Positions 26,505 through 35,610 are shown, counted from the first letter of the stretch. The stretch: DNA of 64,000 nucleotides from Microbacterium marinilacus (GCF_019753765.1 NZ_JAIJZW010000008.1:122166-186165), one strand, 5' to 3'. Numbers and translations are program-made. Notes: generated by a model from the sequence alone, not told the origin.

Positions 26505-27173
26505 ATGAGCGCGGTCGACCTGTGGTCGCTGATCCACACGGAACGGCGGCGGCTGCACGATCAGACGCGCTCGCTCACCGACGACCAGTGGCGGCGTCGT
26601 GCCCTGGTGGGTCCCTGGACGGTTGAGCAGACCCTCGCGCACCTCACGGTCGGCGCCGAGCAGAGCATCGCCGCATGGCTTCGCAGCGTGATCTCGGCGC
26701 GATTCGACTTCGAGCTGCACAAGCGACGCGGCGTGACCGCGGCGATGGGGCGCACACCGCAGGAGACGCACGCCCGGTACCGGCGATCGATCGAGAACCG
26801 GCGCCGCGCAGCGGGGCCTCTGTTCGCCGGCCTGGGCGAGGTCCTGATCCATGGCGAGGAGATCCGCCGCCCGCTCCGCATCCCCGCGGACGTCCCTCCC
26901 TCGACCGCCGCCGTCACGCTCGAATGGTTCGCCCGACACGACTTCACCGAGTACTCGCGTTCCCGCGCACGCGGTCTGCGGCTCGTCGCCACCGACGCCC
27001 CGTTCGCGAGAGGGCAGGGCCGCGAGGTGCGGGGCCCGGCGCTCTCGCTGCTGCTCGCGCTCTCGGGGAGGCCGCTCGCGGAGGACGAACTGCAGGGGCC
27101 GGGCGCATCCGTGCTGATCGAACGCCGCGGTGCTGCCTGGCGGCCGCCGCGCAGAGAGCGCACCGATCGGTAG
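26505..27173 (+). CDS. Maleylpyruvate isomerase/DinB-fold mycothiol-type protein
   Basis: The product is 222 residues. The N-terminal four-helix bundle shows WTVEQTLAHLTVGAEQS and VLIHGEEIRRPL, the metal-binding His regions typical of the MDMPI/DinB superfamily. Members use a divalent metal and often mycothiol for transfer or isomerisation, consistent with an actinobacterium. The substrate is unknown. Directly follows the DUF1905 gene. Confidence 0.8.
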   Translation: MSAVDLWSLIHTERRRLHDQTRSLTDDQWRRRALVGPWTVEQTLAHLTVGAEQSIAAWLRSVISARFDFELHKRRGVTAAMGRTPQETHARYRRSIENRRRAAGPLFAGLGEVLIHGEEIRRPLRIPADVPPSTAAVTLEWFARHDFTEYSRSRARGLRLVATDAPFARGQGREVRGPALSLLLALSGRPLAEDELQGPGASVLIERRGAAWRPPRRERTDR

Positions 27174-27232
27174 GTCGGCGGCGATCCGACGGCCGTGCGA
27201 TGCCCGCGGCGGACGAGGTGCGCCCGGGACGA

Positions 27233-27766
27233 TCAGTCGCGGGCTCGGATCGCCGCGTCGAGCTCGCTCATCAGCTGCGACAGGCGCGACGCCCCTCGCG
27301 GGGCGTTCGGGTAGCGCCGGAGCACCTCCGGCACCGGGTGGACGGCGCGCTGTGCGAGGCTCCGGACGCTCTCACCGCGGCGGTCCTCACCACCCCTCAG
27401 CTCTGCGACCCTCACCGCGCACGCGGCGGGACGGAGCACGTGGCCGACCTGCGTCGCCTTCGCGATCGGGTGGAGGTACGCGGCTGCGGCGGCGTCGCCG
27501 CAGGCGAGGGCCGCGAGCTGCGCCGTCTCGGTGGAGGCGGTCTTCGCCGCCCGATGCGCGGCGAACGCCGTCGCCCGCTGGAGGTTCGTCCGCGCCGCGC
27601 CCTCCGCGAACGCCCGCGCGGCGTCGAGCGCCTCCCTCGGGCGCGTGTCGCCCGGAGCATCGGCCTCGAACTCGGCGAGCAGGCTCTCCGCGCAGTCAGC
27701 GGCGTACCGCGCCACGGCGCGCAGCTCGTCCAGGGTGAGCTCGAAGTCGCCGTTCGTGGAGGCCAT
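27233..27766 (-). CDS. Putative immunity-type helical protein (Imm5-like, often mislabelled exonuclease SbcC)
   Basis: The product is 177 residues, Ala-rich and helical. It begins with FELTLDELRAVARYAADCAES and has the later pattern RAFAEGAARTNLQRATAFAAHRAA and AYLHPIAKATQVGHVL. This fits the family I know as Imm5-like putative immunity proteins. No polymorphic toxin lies beside it. The immunity role is a family label, not shown by context. Confidence 0.55.
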   Translation of the reverse strand: MASTNGDFELTLDELRAVARYAADCAESLLAEFEADAPGDTRPREALDAARAFAEGAARTNLQRATAFAAHRAAKTASTETAQLAALACGDAAAAAYLHPIAKATQVGHVLRPAACAVRVAELRGGEDRRGESVRSLAQRAVHPVPEVLRRYPNAPRGASRLSQLMSELDAAIRARD

Positions 27767-27833
27767 GCGTCCAGTGTCCCGCGAGAAGGAGCGAAGGCCG
27801 CGACGCCCGGCGGCTACTCCCCGCCAGAGCGCC

Positions 27834-28466
27834 TCACGGCGCGAGCGGATCGGAAGCCGGATCGAGGAGGAGCTCCTCGTAGTCGCGGATGCGCCGCAGG
27901 CCGAGCGTCGCGGGGGAGTCCCATCCGCCGACGACGATGACGGTCGCGCCGGACGAGAGCCCGGCGTGCACGCCCGCCTCGGCGTCCTCGAAGACGCAGC
28001 AGCCTCGCGGGTCGACGCCGAGCCGCTCCGCGGCGAGCAGATAGCCGTCGGGCGCGGGCTTGCCGTGCAGCACATCGCCCGCCGTGACGAGCACGTCCGG
28101 CTCCGGCAGCCCGACCGCCCGCAGGCGCGCCTCCGCCAGCGGCCTCGAGGCCGACGTGACGACGGCCACCGGCACGCCGCGCTCACGCAGCCCCGCGACG
28201 TACGCGAGGGCTCCCGGGATCGGGAGGGTGCCCTCCGCCGTGGCGATCTCCTGCGCCTCCAGCGCCGAGACCGCGTCGTCTACCTGATGGGCGGGCAGGA
28301 AGCGCCGTATGGTGTCGGACGCCCGCATTCCGTGCGCGACCGCGAGGATCTCGCCGACGTCGAGCCCGTGCACCGAGGCGACCTCCGTCCAGACGGCCTC
28401 CACTGCACCGGTCGAGTCGACCAGGGTGCCGTCCATGTCGAACAGCGCAGCCTCGAACCGCTGCAT
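27834..28466 (-). CDS. HAD-superfamily sugar phosphatase (phosphoglycolate/beta-phosphoglucomutase-like)
   Basis: The product is 210 residues. HAD motif I is FDMDGTLVDS, motif II is VVTSAS, motif III is GKPAPDGYL, and motif IV is CCVFEDAEAG. The helical cap follows motif I, as in subfamily IA. It probably dephosphorylates a small sugar phosphate such as glycerol or hexitol phosphate. The ATG at 28466 follows GGGAGAGGG; an earlier ATG at 28502 has no such support. Confidence 0.88.
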   Translation of the reverse strand: MQRFEAALFDMDGTLVDSTGAVEAVWTEVASVHGLDVGEILAVAHGMRASDTIRRFLPAHQVDDAVSALEAQEIATAEGTLPIPGALAYVAGLRERGVPVAVVTSASRPLAEARLRAVGLPEPDVLVTAGDVLHGKPAPDGYLLAAERLGVDPRGCCVFEDAEAGVHAGLSSGATVIVVGGWDSPATLGLRRIRDYEELLLDPASDPLAP

Positions 28467-28524
28467 CCCTCTCCCTTCCGGCGCCGATCCATCGCCGAGC
28501 ACCGTCGTGCGTCTGCACTCGTCG

Positions 28525-28920
28525 TCAGTCGCTGTAGTCGCGCGCCCAGCAGACCTGCGGCTCGATCAGGAACGCCACCAGCCCGGAGCGCAGCTCGTAC
28601 GGCTCACCGGTGTACCCATGGGCGATGCGGTCGACGATCGGCAGCGCGTCCTCGCCCTCGATGCGGCGCACCGCACGGCCGCGCACCGTCGCCATGTCCA
28701 GCGGATCGTCCGGGGAGGTGACCGAGAGCGCGAGGCGCGGATCGCCCTGCAGGTTCTTGTCCTTCCGCGACCCGGCGATCATGAAGATCGCGAGCTGCTC
28801 GCCCTCCACGCCGACCCATACGGGCACGGAGTGGGGAGAGCCGTCGGGAAGGATCGTCGCGACGTGCGCGACCGCGTTCGTCGCGAAGTAGCGTCGCACC
28901 GACGCCCAACCGGAGGCCAT
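28525..28920 (-). CDS. PPOX-class (pyridoxamine 5'-phosphate oxidase-fold) flavin/F420-dependent oxidoreductase
   Basis: The product is 131 residues with the split-barrel pattern HVATILPDGSPHSVPVWVG, SRKDKNLQGDPRLALSV and AVRRIEG. These residues contact FMN or F420 in the family. Short proteins of this class reduce quinones, biliverdin or xenobiotics. Whether F420 or FMN is used cannot be told from sequence. Confidence 0.82.
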   Translation of the reverse strand: MASGWASVRRYFATNAVAHVATILPDGSPHSVPVWVGVEGEQLAIFMIAGSRKDKNLQGDPRLALSVTSPDDPLDMATVRGRAVRRIEGEDALPIVDRIAHGYTGEPYELRSGLVAFLIEPQVCWARDYSD

Positions 28921-28983
28921 ACGCCTACGCTAACCCGCGTGCGAGCGGTGCGGGGCGGCGGGGAGCGGGCGGGCCGTGGCGGC

Positions 28984-29994
28984 TCATCGCACCGGATGGA
29001 TCGTCCGCCGCAGCAGGAGGCCGGGCAGCCCGCGCCGATCCCGCGTCGTGAAGACGAGGATCAGGCTGACCAGTGCGAACAGCCCGTCCAGGCCCCCGAG
29101 CAGCCCGAGCAGCTGGAAGCCACCGATCCCCGCCAGGTACCGCAGCATGCCGTCGACCGGGCGGCTGTGGCGGGGCTCGTAGGCGACGCGCACGGCGTGG
29201 TCGCCGATCGTGCGCCCCGTGACGAGGGCGACGACGCCCACCGCGAGGAAAGGCACCGCGAACGCCGCCGCGTCGGCGACGCTCTCGTCGCGCAGCACGT
29301 CCGGCACGCCGGGCAGCCAGAGCTGCGCCATCCGAGCTCCGACACCTGCCGCGCCCCCGAGCAGCAGCACGGTGATCGCGTCGGAGAGCATCACGAGGAG
29401 GCGTCGTCCGGCGGTGACCGTGTCGGGAAGCGCCACAGCGCGCTCGCCGTGGGGACGGATGAGCAGCCGCGCGATCAGGGCGCCGAGCAGCCCGCCCACG
29501 GTGTTGGCCAGCAGATCGTCCACGTCGAACAGCCGGTAGGCGCAGCCGTAGAGGCCGAAGATCCCCGTCAGCTGGGTGACCTCGATCAGCAGCGATGTGG
29601 CGAACGCGGCGCTCGTCGCGACGACGACACCGCGGTTCCAGAGCGCGCGCAGCAGAAAGCCCATCGGGGCGAACAGCGCCACGTTGAGCACCACCTGCTG
29701 CACCGCCGGGTTGCGCAGCAGCGCGCCGGCGCTGGAGACGTCGTACGTCAGGATGTCGAGGACGAACTGTCCCGGGACGAGCTGAGGTGCGACGCAGCGG
29801 ATGTCCGCCGGGTCCGGCAACGGCAGCAGCGTGTAGGTCCACAGCGCCATCGCGTACACCAGCGAGCCGAGCCACAGCAGGAGCCGCCGCAGCGGCAGCC
29901 GGCCTCGCGAGCGGTACTCGCCCGCCACGAACGGCACGAACAGCAGCACGGCGATCGCGATGCCCGCGAGCACGGCGATGACCGCCGGATACAT
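28984..29994 (-). CDS. VanZ-like membrane protein fused to an RDD domain
   Basis: The product is 336 residues. The N-terminal half has VanZ-type segments including NVALFAPMGFLL, SLLIEVTQ and GCAYRLFDVDDLLANTVGGLLG. The C-terminal half (from about 195) is an RDD domain beginning with AGRRLLVMLSDAITVLLL, with three helices. VanZ domains are linked to glycopeptide tolerance and envelope homeostasis; RDD proteins are thought to take part in transport. The ATG at 29994, after GGGGGAT, is chosen over an upstream GTG. Confidence 0.8.
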   Translation of the reverse strand: MYPAVIAVLAGIAIAVLLFVPFVAGEYRSRGRLPLRRLLLWLGSLVYAMALWTYTLLPLPDPADIRCVAPQLVPGQFVLDILTYDVSSAGALLRNPAVQQVVLNVALFAPMGFLLRALWNRGVVVATSAAFATSLLIEVTQLTGIFGLYGCAYRLFDVDDLLANTVGGLLGALIARLLIRPHGERAVALPDTVTAGRRLLVMLSDAITVLLLGGAAGVGARMAQLWLPGVPDVLRDESVADAAAFAVPFLAVGVVALVTGRTIGDHAVRVAYEPRHSRPVDGMLRYLAGIGGFQLLGLLGGLDGLFALVSLILVFTTRDRRGLPGLLLRRTIHPVR

Positions 29995-30063
29995 CTTATC
30001 CCCCACGCCCACCACGCTACCTTCGGGCGGTCTCCGGCCCGCGGCGCGGGCCGTGTGCCCCGG

Positions 30064-30630
30064 TCAGGCTCTGCGGCGTCGCCAGAACGCCCGGCGCCGC
30101 GGCGCCGCGTCGCTCTCGGCCCGCTCTCGCGCGGCGCGTGCGCGTTCCTCGCGGCGCTCCCGCCACGCGGCCGCCTCGGCGTCGACGTCGCGCAGCGCCG
30201 TGACGACGGGCGGGCCGCCGAGCAGCTGCAGCCTGGCGTACCGCACGCGGGAGTTGAAGTCCTCGAGGACGGACCGCACATCGTCCTCCCTGGCCAGCGC
30301 GTCAAGGCGATCCGTCAGCTCGGCGTCCTCGACCCGCAGCGCCAGCGCCGGCGGTCCGAGCCCGCGCAGGTCCTCGGACTCGATCTTGCGGCGGATCCAC
30401 CAATCAGGGTCGTGGCCGCGGCCGAGCCCGGTCAGCGGCTTGCCGGCACCGGGGAGGTCGTCGAAGTCGCCACGACGGATCGCGTGCTGGATCGCCTGCT
30501 CGACGACCGCGGCGCGCTCCTCCGTCGACCAGGCGGGTGAGGCGCGTCCGTCCGACCCCTGCTCGGCGGCGTCGCCGTTCCCGTCCCGCGCAAGGCGGTA
30601 GCGCGCTGCGTCGCCGCGCGGATCCGGCAT
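30064..30630 (-). CDS. DUF1992 (DnaJ homologue subfamily C member 28, conserved domain) protein
   Basis: The product is 188 residues. The DUF1992 motif VEQAIQHAIRRGDFDDLPGAGKPL is near residue 43, followed by WWIRRKIESED. The C-terminus is an Arg/Ala-rich helix (EERARAARERAESD) ending in a basic tail. The family is widespread in actinobacteria and of unknown function. Confidence 0.82.
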   Translation of the reverse strand: MPDPRGDAARYRLARDGNGDAAEQGSDGRASPAWSTEERAAVVEQAIQHAIRRGDFDDLPGAGKPLTGLGRGHDPDWWIRRKIESEDLRGLGPPALALRVEDAELTDRLDALAREDDVRSVLEDFNSRVRYARLQLLGGPPVVTALRDVDAEAAAWRERREERARAARERAESDAAPRRRAFWRRRRA

Positions 30631-30692
30631 CGGATCACCTCCGAGGGGTTCGGTCCGTCCAGGCTACGCCGCGCGCGGGGCGGTCGGACCGG

Positions 30693-31418
30693 TCAGAACA
30701 CGAGCGGGTTCCAGGCGCCCGGGCGGTCGAGCTGCGCGTAGCGGACGTCTGCCCCCGCGGGCGAGACCTCGGCCACGCACGCCAGCAGCGACACCGTCGG
30801 GTAGCCGTGCGGGTGGTTGTCGCGGATGATCGCCCGGTCGTCCGCGGGGTCCAGTCGTGCGCTGTCCGCGAGCACCGCGACCCAGTCGTCCCACCACCCG
30901 TCGCCCGCGGGTGTGCCCGCCCGCTCGAACGCGCGGTGCCACTGCCGGATGCGGGGCGTGGCCTCGTCGTCGACGTCGTCGTGCGCGAGCATGTGCGTGC
31001 CCGGCGGCAGCTCGCGCCGGGTGATCCGCTCTCCGTCCCAGCTCGTGACGGTCGCCGCGGTGCCGTCGACCTCGACGAGGTTGAACCCCAGCGTGCGCGG
31101 CGTGCCCGCGGGGGACTGGCCGCCGACCGACGCCAGCACGATGCCGCCGCGCGACTCCAGCTCCTCCGGGCCCACGCCCGCGGGGTGACCCGCTCGGTTC
31201 AACAGCACGGCGAGCCGGGGTCCCTCCGCCGCCAGCCAGGCGCCGCCCGCGAGGCGGTCCTGCACGCCGATCAGCCCGGGGCGGTCCGGCCACCACTCGC
31301 CCAGCGGGTTCCACGGGCGCTGGGGGTCCTCGTCGCGCACGGCGAGCAGCCGCACGGGCTCGACCCCGGCATCCGCATCGGCGGGAGGGGGCGGGACGCG
31401 GACGACGACGGTGCACAT
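30693..31418 (-). CDS. NRDE-family protein (TANGO2-like)
   Basis: The product is 241 residues and starts MCTVVV, the Cys2 being the Ntn-type nucleophile position of NRDE proteins. The expected NRDE motif appears as LLAVRDEDPQRPW, with VRDE in place of NRDE. A conserved GGxWLA (GGAWLAAE) and LLNRAG follow. Role unclear; TANGO2 homologues are implicated in haem or acyl-CoA handling. Confidence 0.75.
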   Translation of the reverse strand: MCTVVVRVPPPPADADAGVEPVRLLAVRDEDPQRPWNPLGEWWPDRPGLIGVQDRLAGGAWLAAEGPRLAVLLNRAGHPAGVGPEELESRGGIVLASVGGQSPAGTPRTLGFNLVEVDGTAATVTSWDGERITRRELPPGTHMLAHDDVDDEATPRIRQWHRAFERAGTPAGDGWWDDWVAVLADSARLDPADDRAIIRDNHPHGYPTVSLLACVAEVSPAGADVRYAQLDRPGAWNPLVF

Positions 31419-31498
31419 GGGATCGCGACAAGCCTATGACGTGTGCGTCTTCGCCCGGCGCGGGCGGCGAAGGCCCCGCAGGTGCGAGAATCGCGGGG

Positions 31499-32710
31499 AT
31501 GAACATCGTCGTGGGAGTCACGGGCGGCATCGCCGCGTACAAGACGGTGCAGCTCGTGCGCCTGCTGGTGAGGGACGGGCACGACGTGCACGTCGTGCCG
31601 ACGGACGACGCCCTGCGTTTCGTGGGCGCGCCGACCTGGGAGGCGATCAGCCGGAACCCCGTCACGACCTCCGTGCACGACGACGTCGCCCAGGTGCGGC
31701 ACGTGGCGCTGGGACAGGCCGCCGACGTCGTGGTCGTCGCGCCGGCGACGGCGAACACCATCGCGAAGATCGCGGTGGGCCTCGCGGGCGACCTGCTCGG
31801 AACGACGCTGCTCGCGACGCGCGCGCCCGTGCTCGTCGCGCCGGCCATGCACACCGAGATGTGGCAGCACGCCGCCACGCGGGCGAACATCGCCACGCTC
31901 CGAGCCCGCGGCGTTCGGATCGTCGGCCCCGACAGCGGCCGCCTGACGGGCGCCGACAGCGGGCCCGGCCGGATGAGCGAACCCGAGACGATCCATCGCG
32001 AGGTCAGCCGGATGCTCGCAGCGGGCGCCGACCTCGACGGCACGCGCGTCGTCGTGTCCGCAGGAGGAACGCGAGAGCCGATCGATCCGGTGCGGTTCAT
32101 CGGCAACCGGTCGAGCGGTCGCCAGGGCATCGCGATCGCGCTCGCCGCAGCGGACCGCGGCGCCGACGTGACGCTCGTCGCCGCGCACGTCGAGGACGCG
32201 CAGCTCGATGCCGCGCACGCCCATCCCGCGATCCGTGTCGAGACCGCGGGGACGGCCGCCGAGCTGGGGGAGCGCATGCGCGCGCTCGCCGGATCCGCCG
32301 ACGTTATCGTGATGGCCGCGGCCGTCGCCGACTACCGGGTGGCCGACGTCTCCGACCACAAGCTCGCGAAAGAGGACGGCGCGCCCGTGCTGTCGCTCGT
32401 CGAGAACGACGACATCCTCGCCGGCCTCGCCGGCGCCCGCCGCGACGGTCAGACGATCGTCGGCTTCGCCGCGGAGATGCCCACCGACCACGAGACCGTG
32501 CTCGAGCGCGGCATCCGCAAGCGCCGGCGCAAGGGCGTCGACCTGCTCGCGGTCAACGAGGTCGGCTGGGAGGCGGGCTTCGAACGGGCCGAGAACGCCG
32601 TGGCGCTCATCGGCTCGGACGACCAGGTCGTCGCCGAGGCCACGGGGTCGAAGCGCGAGGTCGCCGACGCGCTGCTCGACGCGATCGTCGCGCTGCGATC
32701 GCGGCCCTAG
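31499..32710 (+). CDS. coaBC: Bifunctional phosphopantothenoylcysteine decarboxylase/phosphopantothenate-cysteine ligase
   Basis: The product is 403 residues. CoaC (1-190) has the FMN region GVTGGIAAYK, the catalytic His68 in VRHVALG, and PAMHTEMW (115-122). CoaB (from about 190) has SAGGTREPIDPVRFIGNRSSG and the AAVADY motif. It makes 4'-phosphopantetheine for coenzyme A. The position of the E. coli substrate-recognition Cys (ACGDxGxGRM) reads TGADSGPGRM here, with no Cys; I recall this as usual in actinobacterial CoaBC. It probably lacks a strong ribosome site (CGGGG before the ATG). Confidence 0.92.
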   Translation: MNIVVGVTGGIAAYKTVQLVRLLVRDGHDVHVVPTDDALRFVGAPTWEAISRNPVTTSVHDDVAQVRHVALGQAADVVVVAPATANTIAKIAVGLAGDLLGTTLLATRAPVLVAPAMHTEMWQHAATRANIATLRARGVRIVGPDSGRLTGADSGPGRMSEPETIHREVSRMLAAGADLDGTRVVVSAGGTREPIDPVRFIGNRSSGRQGIAIALAAADRGADVTLVAAHVEDAQLDAAHAHPAIRVETAGTAAELGERMRALAGSADVIVMAAAVADYRVADVSDHKLAKEDGAPVLSLVENDDILAGLAGARRDGQTIVGFAAEMPTDHETVLERGIRKRRRKGVDLLAVNEVGWEAGFERAENAVALIGSDDQVVAEATGSKREVADALLDAIVALRSRP

Positions 32711-32731
32711 CGGGGCGCGGGGCCTCCGGCC

Positions 32732-34996
32732 TCACCCGGCCGGCGGAATGGGGAAGTTGGCCCGGAAGACGTTCTCGGGATCCCAGGCGCGCTTGACCTC
32801 GCGCAGCCGCGGCAGGTTCGCGCCGAAGGCGTCCACGAGCCGCTCGGGTCGCTGGTCCGTGTCGAACGACAGGTAGAGCCCGTCGGTGTGCGGCGCCACC
32901 ACCGTGTCCCACAGCGGGTCGAGCTGGTCGTGCGAGCGGCCGAGCGCCGTGAGCAGGAAGCTCTGGTGACGGTGCGGATAGGCTGTCGCGTCGGCGGCCA
33001 GGTCGAGAGCCGCGCCGCCCGTCGCGCGGATCTGCAGGAAGTAGGCGGCGCCGGACGCGGCGAGATCGGCGAACGCGCGCGCGGTCGCCCGGTCGACGTG
33101 GTCGACGAGCCCCGTGCGGGAGACCGGATCCCCGCCGCCGCCGTGGTGACGGTCGCCGGTCTGCACGACGCCGGAGTACGGCATCGCGTAGGCCTTGTGG
33201 TCGAGCAGCGTCCCGGCGTCCGCCAGCCGCTCGAGCGCGCGGATCGCGGCGTCCGTGTCGTCGCCCGCGAAGACCGTCATCAGCTGCGCGACGGCCTGCT
33301 GTCCCGGCCGCACCGGAGACAGGATCAGGAAGCTGGTCAGCTCGCGTGGTGCGGCCTCGACCGCCGCGCCCCACCGTTCGAGCAGCCCGGCGGTGTCCGT
33401 CGCGTCGAACACCATCTGCGAGAACACCACGCCCCGCAGCGGCATCGCCTCGATCTCGACCGAGGTGACGACGCCGAGATTCCCGCCGGCGCCGCGCAGA
33501 CCCCACAGCAGGTCGGGGTTGTCCGCGGCGCTGGCCCGCACCAGACGGCCGTCCGCCGTCACCACGTCCGCCGCGACGACGTGGTCGATCGTCAGGCCGA
33601 ACCGGCGCCCCAGCAGCCCGATGCCGCCGGTCGTGGCGAGGCCGCCGACGCCGACGCCGCCGTAGTCGCCCGAGCTGATGGCGAGCCCGAGCGGTGTGAG
33701 GGCCTGCGCCACGTCGCCCCAGGTGGCTCCCGCGCCGATGCGGATCCGGTCTCCCGGGCCCTCCAGCGGCTCGATCGTCGACAGCCGGCGCAGGTCGATG
33801 ACGACGCCGCCGTCGTTGGTCGAGCGTCCGCTCACGCCGTGCCCGCCCGAGCGCACGCCGAGCGGCACGTCCTGCGCGCGGGCGTAGCCGAGAGCCTCGG
33901 CCACCTCGGCCGGAGTCGAGGGCATCAGGACGAGGCCGGGGCGTCCCGAGCGCAGGTAGTTGTGGCGCAGGTCGGCGTAGCGGCGATCGCCCGGCTCGAC
34001 CGCACTCGCCGCGAGGGAGGCGGGGACCGCGTCGTAGTCGATGCCGTCACGTCGCAGGGCGAGCGCCGCCGAGCCGCGTCGCGCCGAGGCGGCGACCGTG
34101 CCGCGCCCGGCCCGCTCGCGCGCCACGGCCTCGCGCACCGCCGGCGCGATCTCCTCGCCGAAGGCCTGCAACGTGTCCGGGTCGTCGCCCGCCAGGGTGA
34201 AGGTCGACACGCCGTCCTCGAGCGCGAGCTGCGTGAGCTCCTCGATCCACTGCGTGACGGGGCCCTGCAGCTGTCCCTGCCGTCGCTGCTGGATCGCGCC
34301 GCCGATGTTGAGCAGGCGTCGGATCTCGGACGGGCTGCGGCCGGCCTTCTCGGCGGCCTCGTCGATCACGGCGTTGCCGCGAGTGAGATCGCCCGGCTGC
34401 ATGTAGCCGAGCGAGGGCAGCCAGCCGTCGGCGGCGGTGCCGGTCAGGCGCAGCATGCGCGGCTTGTAGGCGCCGAGCCAGATCGGGATGTCGTGAGCGG
34501 GCTTCGGCCCGCGCTTCGCGCCGCGCACGTGGTGGAACTCGCCCTCGACGCGCAGGGGACGACGGTTGCCGGCGTCCCAGATACCACGGATGATCTCGAT
34601 CGCCTCGCCGAGCGCCGTCACTCCCTGGCCGGGGGTGAGACGCGTGCCGCCCATCCCCTCGATGGCGTCCCAGAACCCGCCGGCACCGAGACCGAGGGCG
34701 AAGCGCCCTCCCGACAGGAGGTCGAGGGAGGCCGCCGAACGGGCGAGGACGGCCGGCTGCCGCAGCGGGAGGTTCAGCACGTTGCCCGACACCGTGATGG
34801 TCGACGTGCCGGCGGCGACCCAGGTGAGCAGGGTCCATGTGTCGTGGAACGCCGGTTGATACGGGTGGTCCTGGAAGGTCGCGAGATCGAGCCCCGCCTG
34901 CTCGGACACCTGCGCGAGGAGCACCGGCCGATGCGGGTCGGCGTTGCTCGGGGTGATGAACGAGCCGAAGCTCAGATCCTGACCGTAGTCGGGCAT
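32732..34996 (-). CDS. Fusion of an LLM-class (luciferase-like) flavin oxidoreductase with a BBE-type FAD-linked oxidase
   Basis: The product is 754 residues. Residues 1-300 are a luciferase-like TIM barrel (GSFITPSNADPHRP, GRFALGLGAGGFWDAIEGMG, PIWLGAYKPRML), which uses FMN or F420. From about residue 345 an FAD-binding PCMH/BBE oxidase follows, with RSGGHGVSGRSTNDGG holding the flavin-linked His, GGVGVGGLATTGGIGLL and a C-terminal DPENVFRANFPI. Two flavin enzymes in one chain suggest channelling of an oxidised and reduced intermediate. The neighbouring divergent MarR gene probably controls it. Substrate unknown. Confidence 0.85.
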   Translation of the reverse strand: MPDYGQDLSFGSFITPSNADPHRPVLLAQVSEQAGLDLATFQDHPYQPAFHDTWTLLTWVAAGTSTITVSGNVLNLPLRQPAVLARSAASLDLLSGGRFALGLGAGGFWDAIEGMGGTRLTPGQGVTALGEAIEIIRGIWDAGNRRPLRVEGEFHHVRGAKRGPKPAHDIPIWLGAYKPRMLRLTGTAADGWLPSLGYMQPGDLTRGNAVIDEAAEKAGRSPSEIRRLLNIGGAIQQRRQGQLQGPVTQWIEELTQLALEDGVSTFTLAGDDPDTLQAFGEEIAPAVREAVARERAGRGTVAASARRGSAALALRRDGIDYDAVPASLAASAVEPGDRRYADLRHNYLRSGRPGLVLMPSTPAEVAEALGYARAQDVPLGVRSGGHGVSGRSTNDGGVVIDLRRLSTIEPLEGPGDRIRIGAGATWGDVAQALTPLGLAISSGDYGGVGVGGLATTGGIGLLGRRFGLTIDHVVAADVVTADGRLVRASAADNPDLLWGLRGAGGNLGVVTSVEIEAMPLRGVVFSQMVFDATDTAGLLERWGAAVEAAPRELTSFLILSPVRPGQQAVAQLMTVFAGDDTDAAIRALERLADAGTLLDHKAYAMPYSGVVQTGDRHHGGGGDPVSRTGLVDHVDRATARAFADLAASGAAYFLQIRATGGAALDLAADATAYPHRHQSFLLTALGRSHDQLDPLWDTVVAPHTDGLYLSFDTDQRPERLVDAFGANLPRLREVKRAWDPENVFRANFPIPPAG

Positions 34997-35035
34997 CGCG
35001 ATGCGCTCCTCGAAGTGTGTTGTGTGTCAGATCAT

Positions 35036-35062
35036 ATGTCCGACAACTCATCTTCTGGACAT
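35036..35062. promoter_or_regulatory. MarR operator candidate between the fusion oxidoreductase and the MarR gene
   Basis: ATGTCC (35036-35041) and GGACAT (35057-35062) are inverted half-sites with 15 bases between them, each flanked by ATCAT/CATAT. The region is A+T-rich. A TACCAT -10-like box (35072-35077), six bases before the MarR ATG, would give a leaderless transcript. Binding here would control both divergent genes. Confidence 0.5.
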
Positions 35063-35083
35063 CATATCCGCTACCATGGACCC

Positions 35084-35569
35084 ATGGCCGCCTCGATGTC
35101 CGCTCCTGCCCGCGCCGCGGGGCGATCCACGCTCGGCTGGTCGCTCACGGCGTTGCTGCGCGAGTGGAAGGCCCTGGTCTCCGCCGCCGCCGCAGAGCTG
35201 CCCCATGGCGAGCGCAGCTATCAGGTGCTCTCGGCGAGCGTGCACGAGGAGCCGCCGACGCAGGCGGCCCTGGCCGCGCGGCTCGGGATCGATCGCACGG
35301 TCATGACGTACGTGCTGGACGAGCTCGAGTCGGCAGGCCTGATCGAGCGGCGGCAGGACCCCTCGGATCGCCGCGCACGCCGCATCGTCGCCACGGAGCG
35401 AGGCCGCGCCGTCGTCGCCGACCTGGACGCCCGGGTGCTCGAGGCGGAGGACCAGCTGCTCTCCGGGCTCGACGCGCAGCAGCGCGAGACGCTCTGCGGG
35501 CTCCTGGAGCACGCCGCATCCGGAGCGGCTCCCGGCGACGACCGCTGCGCCGTGGTCGCCCGAGGCTGA
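35084..35569 (+). CDS. MarR-family transcriptional regulator
   Basis: The product is 161 residues. The winged helix reads TQAALAARLGIDRTVMTYVLDELESAGLIERRQDPSDRRARR, with the diagnostic DPSDRR wing. The ATG at 35084 gives normal family length; the long open frame upstream is antisense to the flavin oxidoreductase and is not coding. Divergent from the LLM-FAD fusion gene, which it likely represses. Confidence 0.88.
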   Translation: MAASMSAPARAAGRSTLGWSLTALLREWKALVSAAAAELPHGERSYQVLSASVHEEPPTQAALAARLGIDRTVMTYVLDELESAGLIERRQDPSDRRARRIVATERGRAVVADLDARVLEAEDQLLSGLDAQQRETLCGLLEHAASGAAPGDDRCAVVARG

Positions 35570-35610
35570 GGGCCGCCCCTGCCGGCCCTCACGTCGTTAG
35601 GCTCGGGGAC

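Noticed and set aside
32888..35083. Long plus-strand open frame leading into the MarR gene
   Set aside because: It is antisense to the LLM-FAD fusion, whose motifs are complete; only the part from 35084 has a MarR fold.
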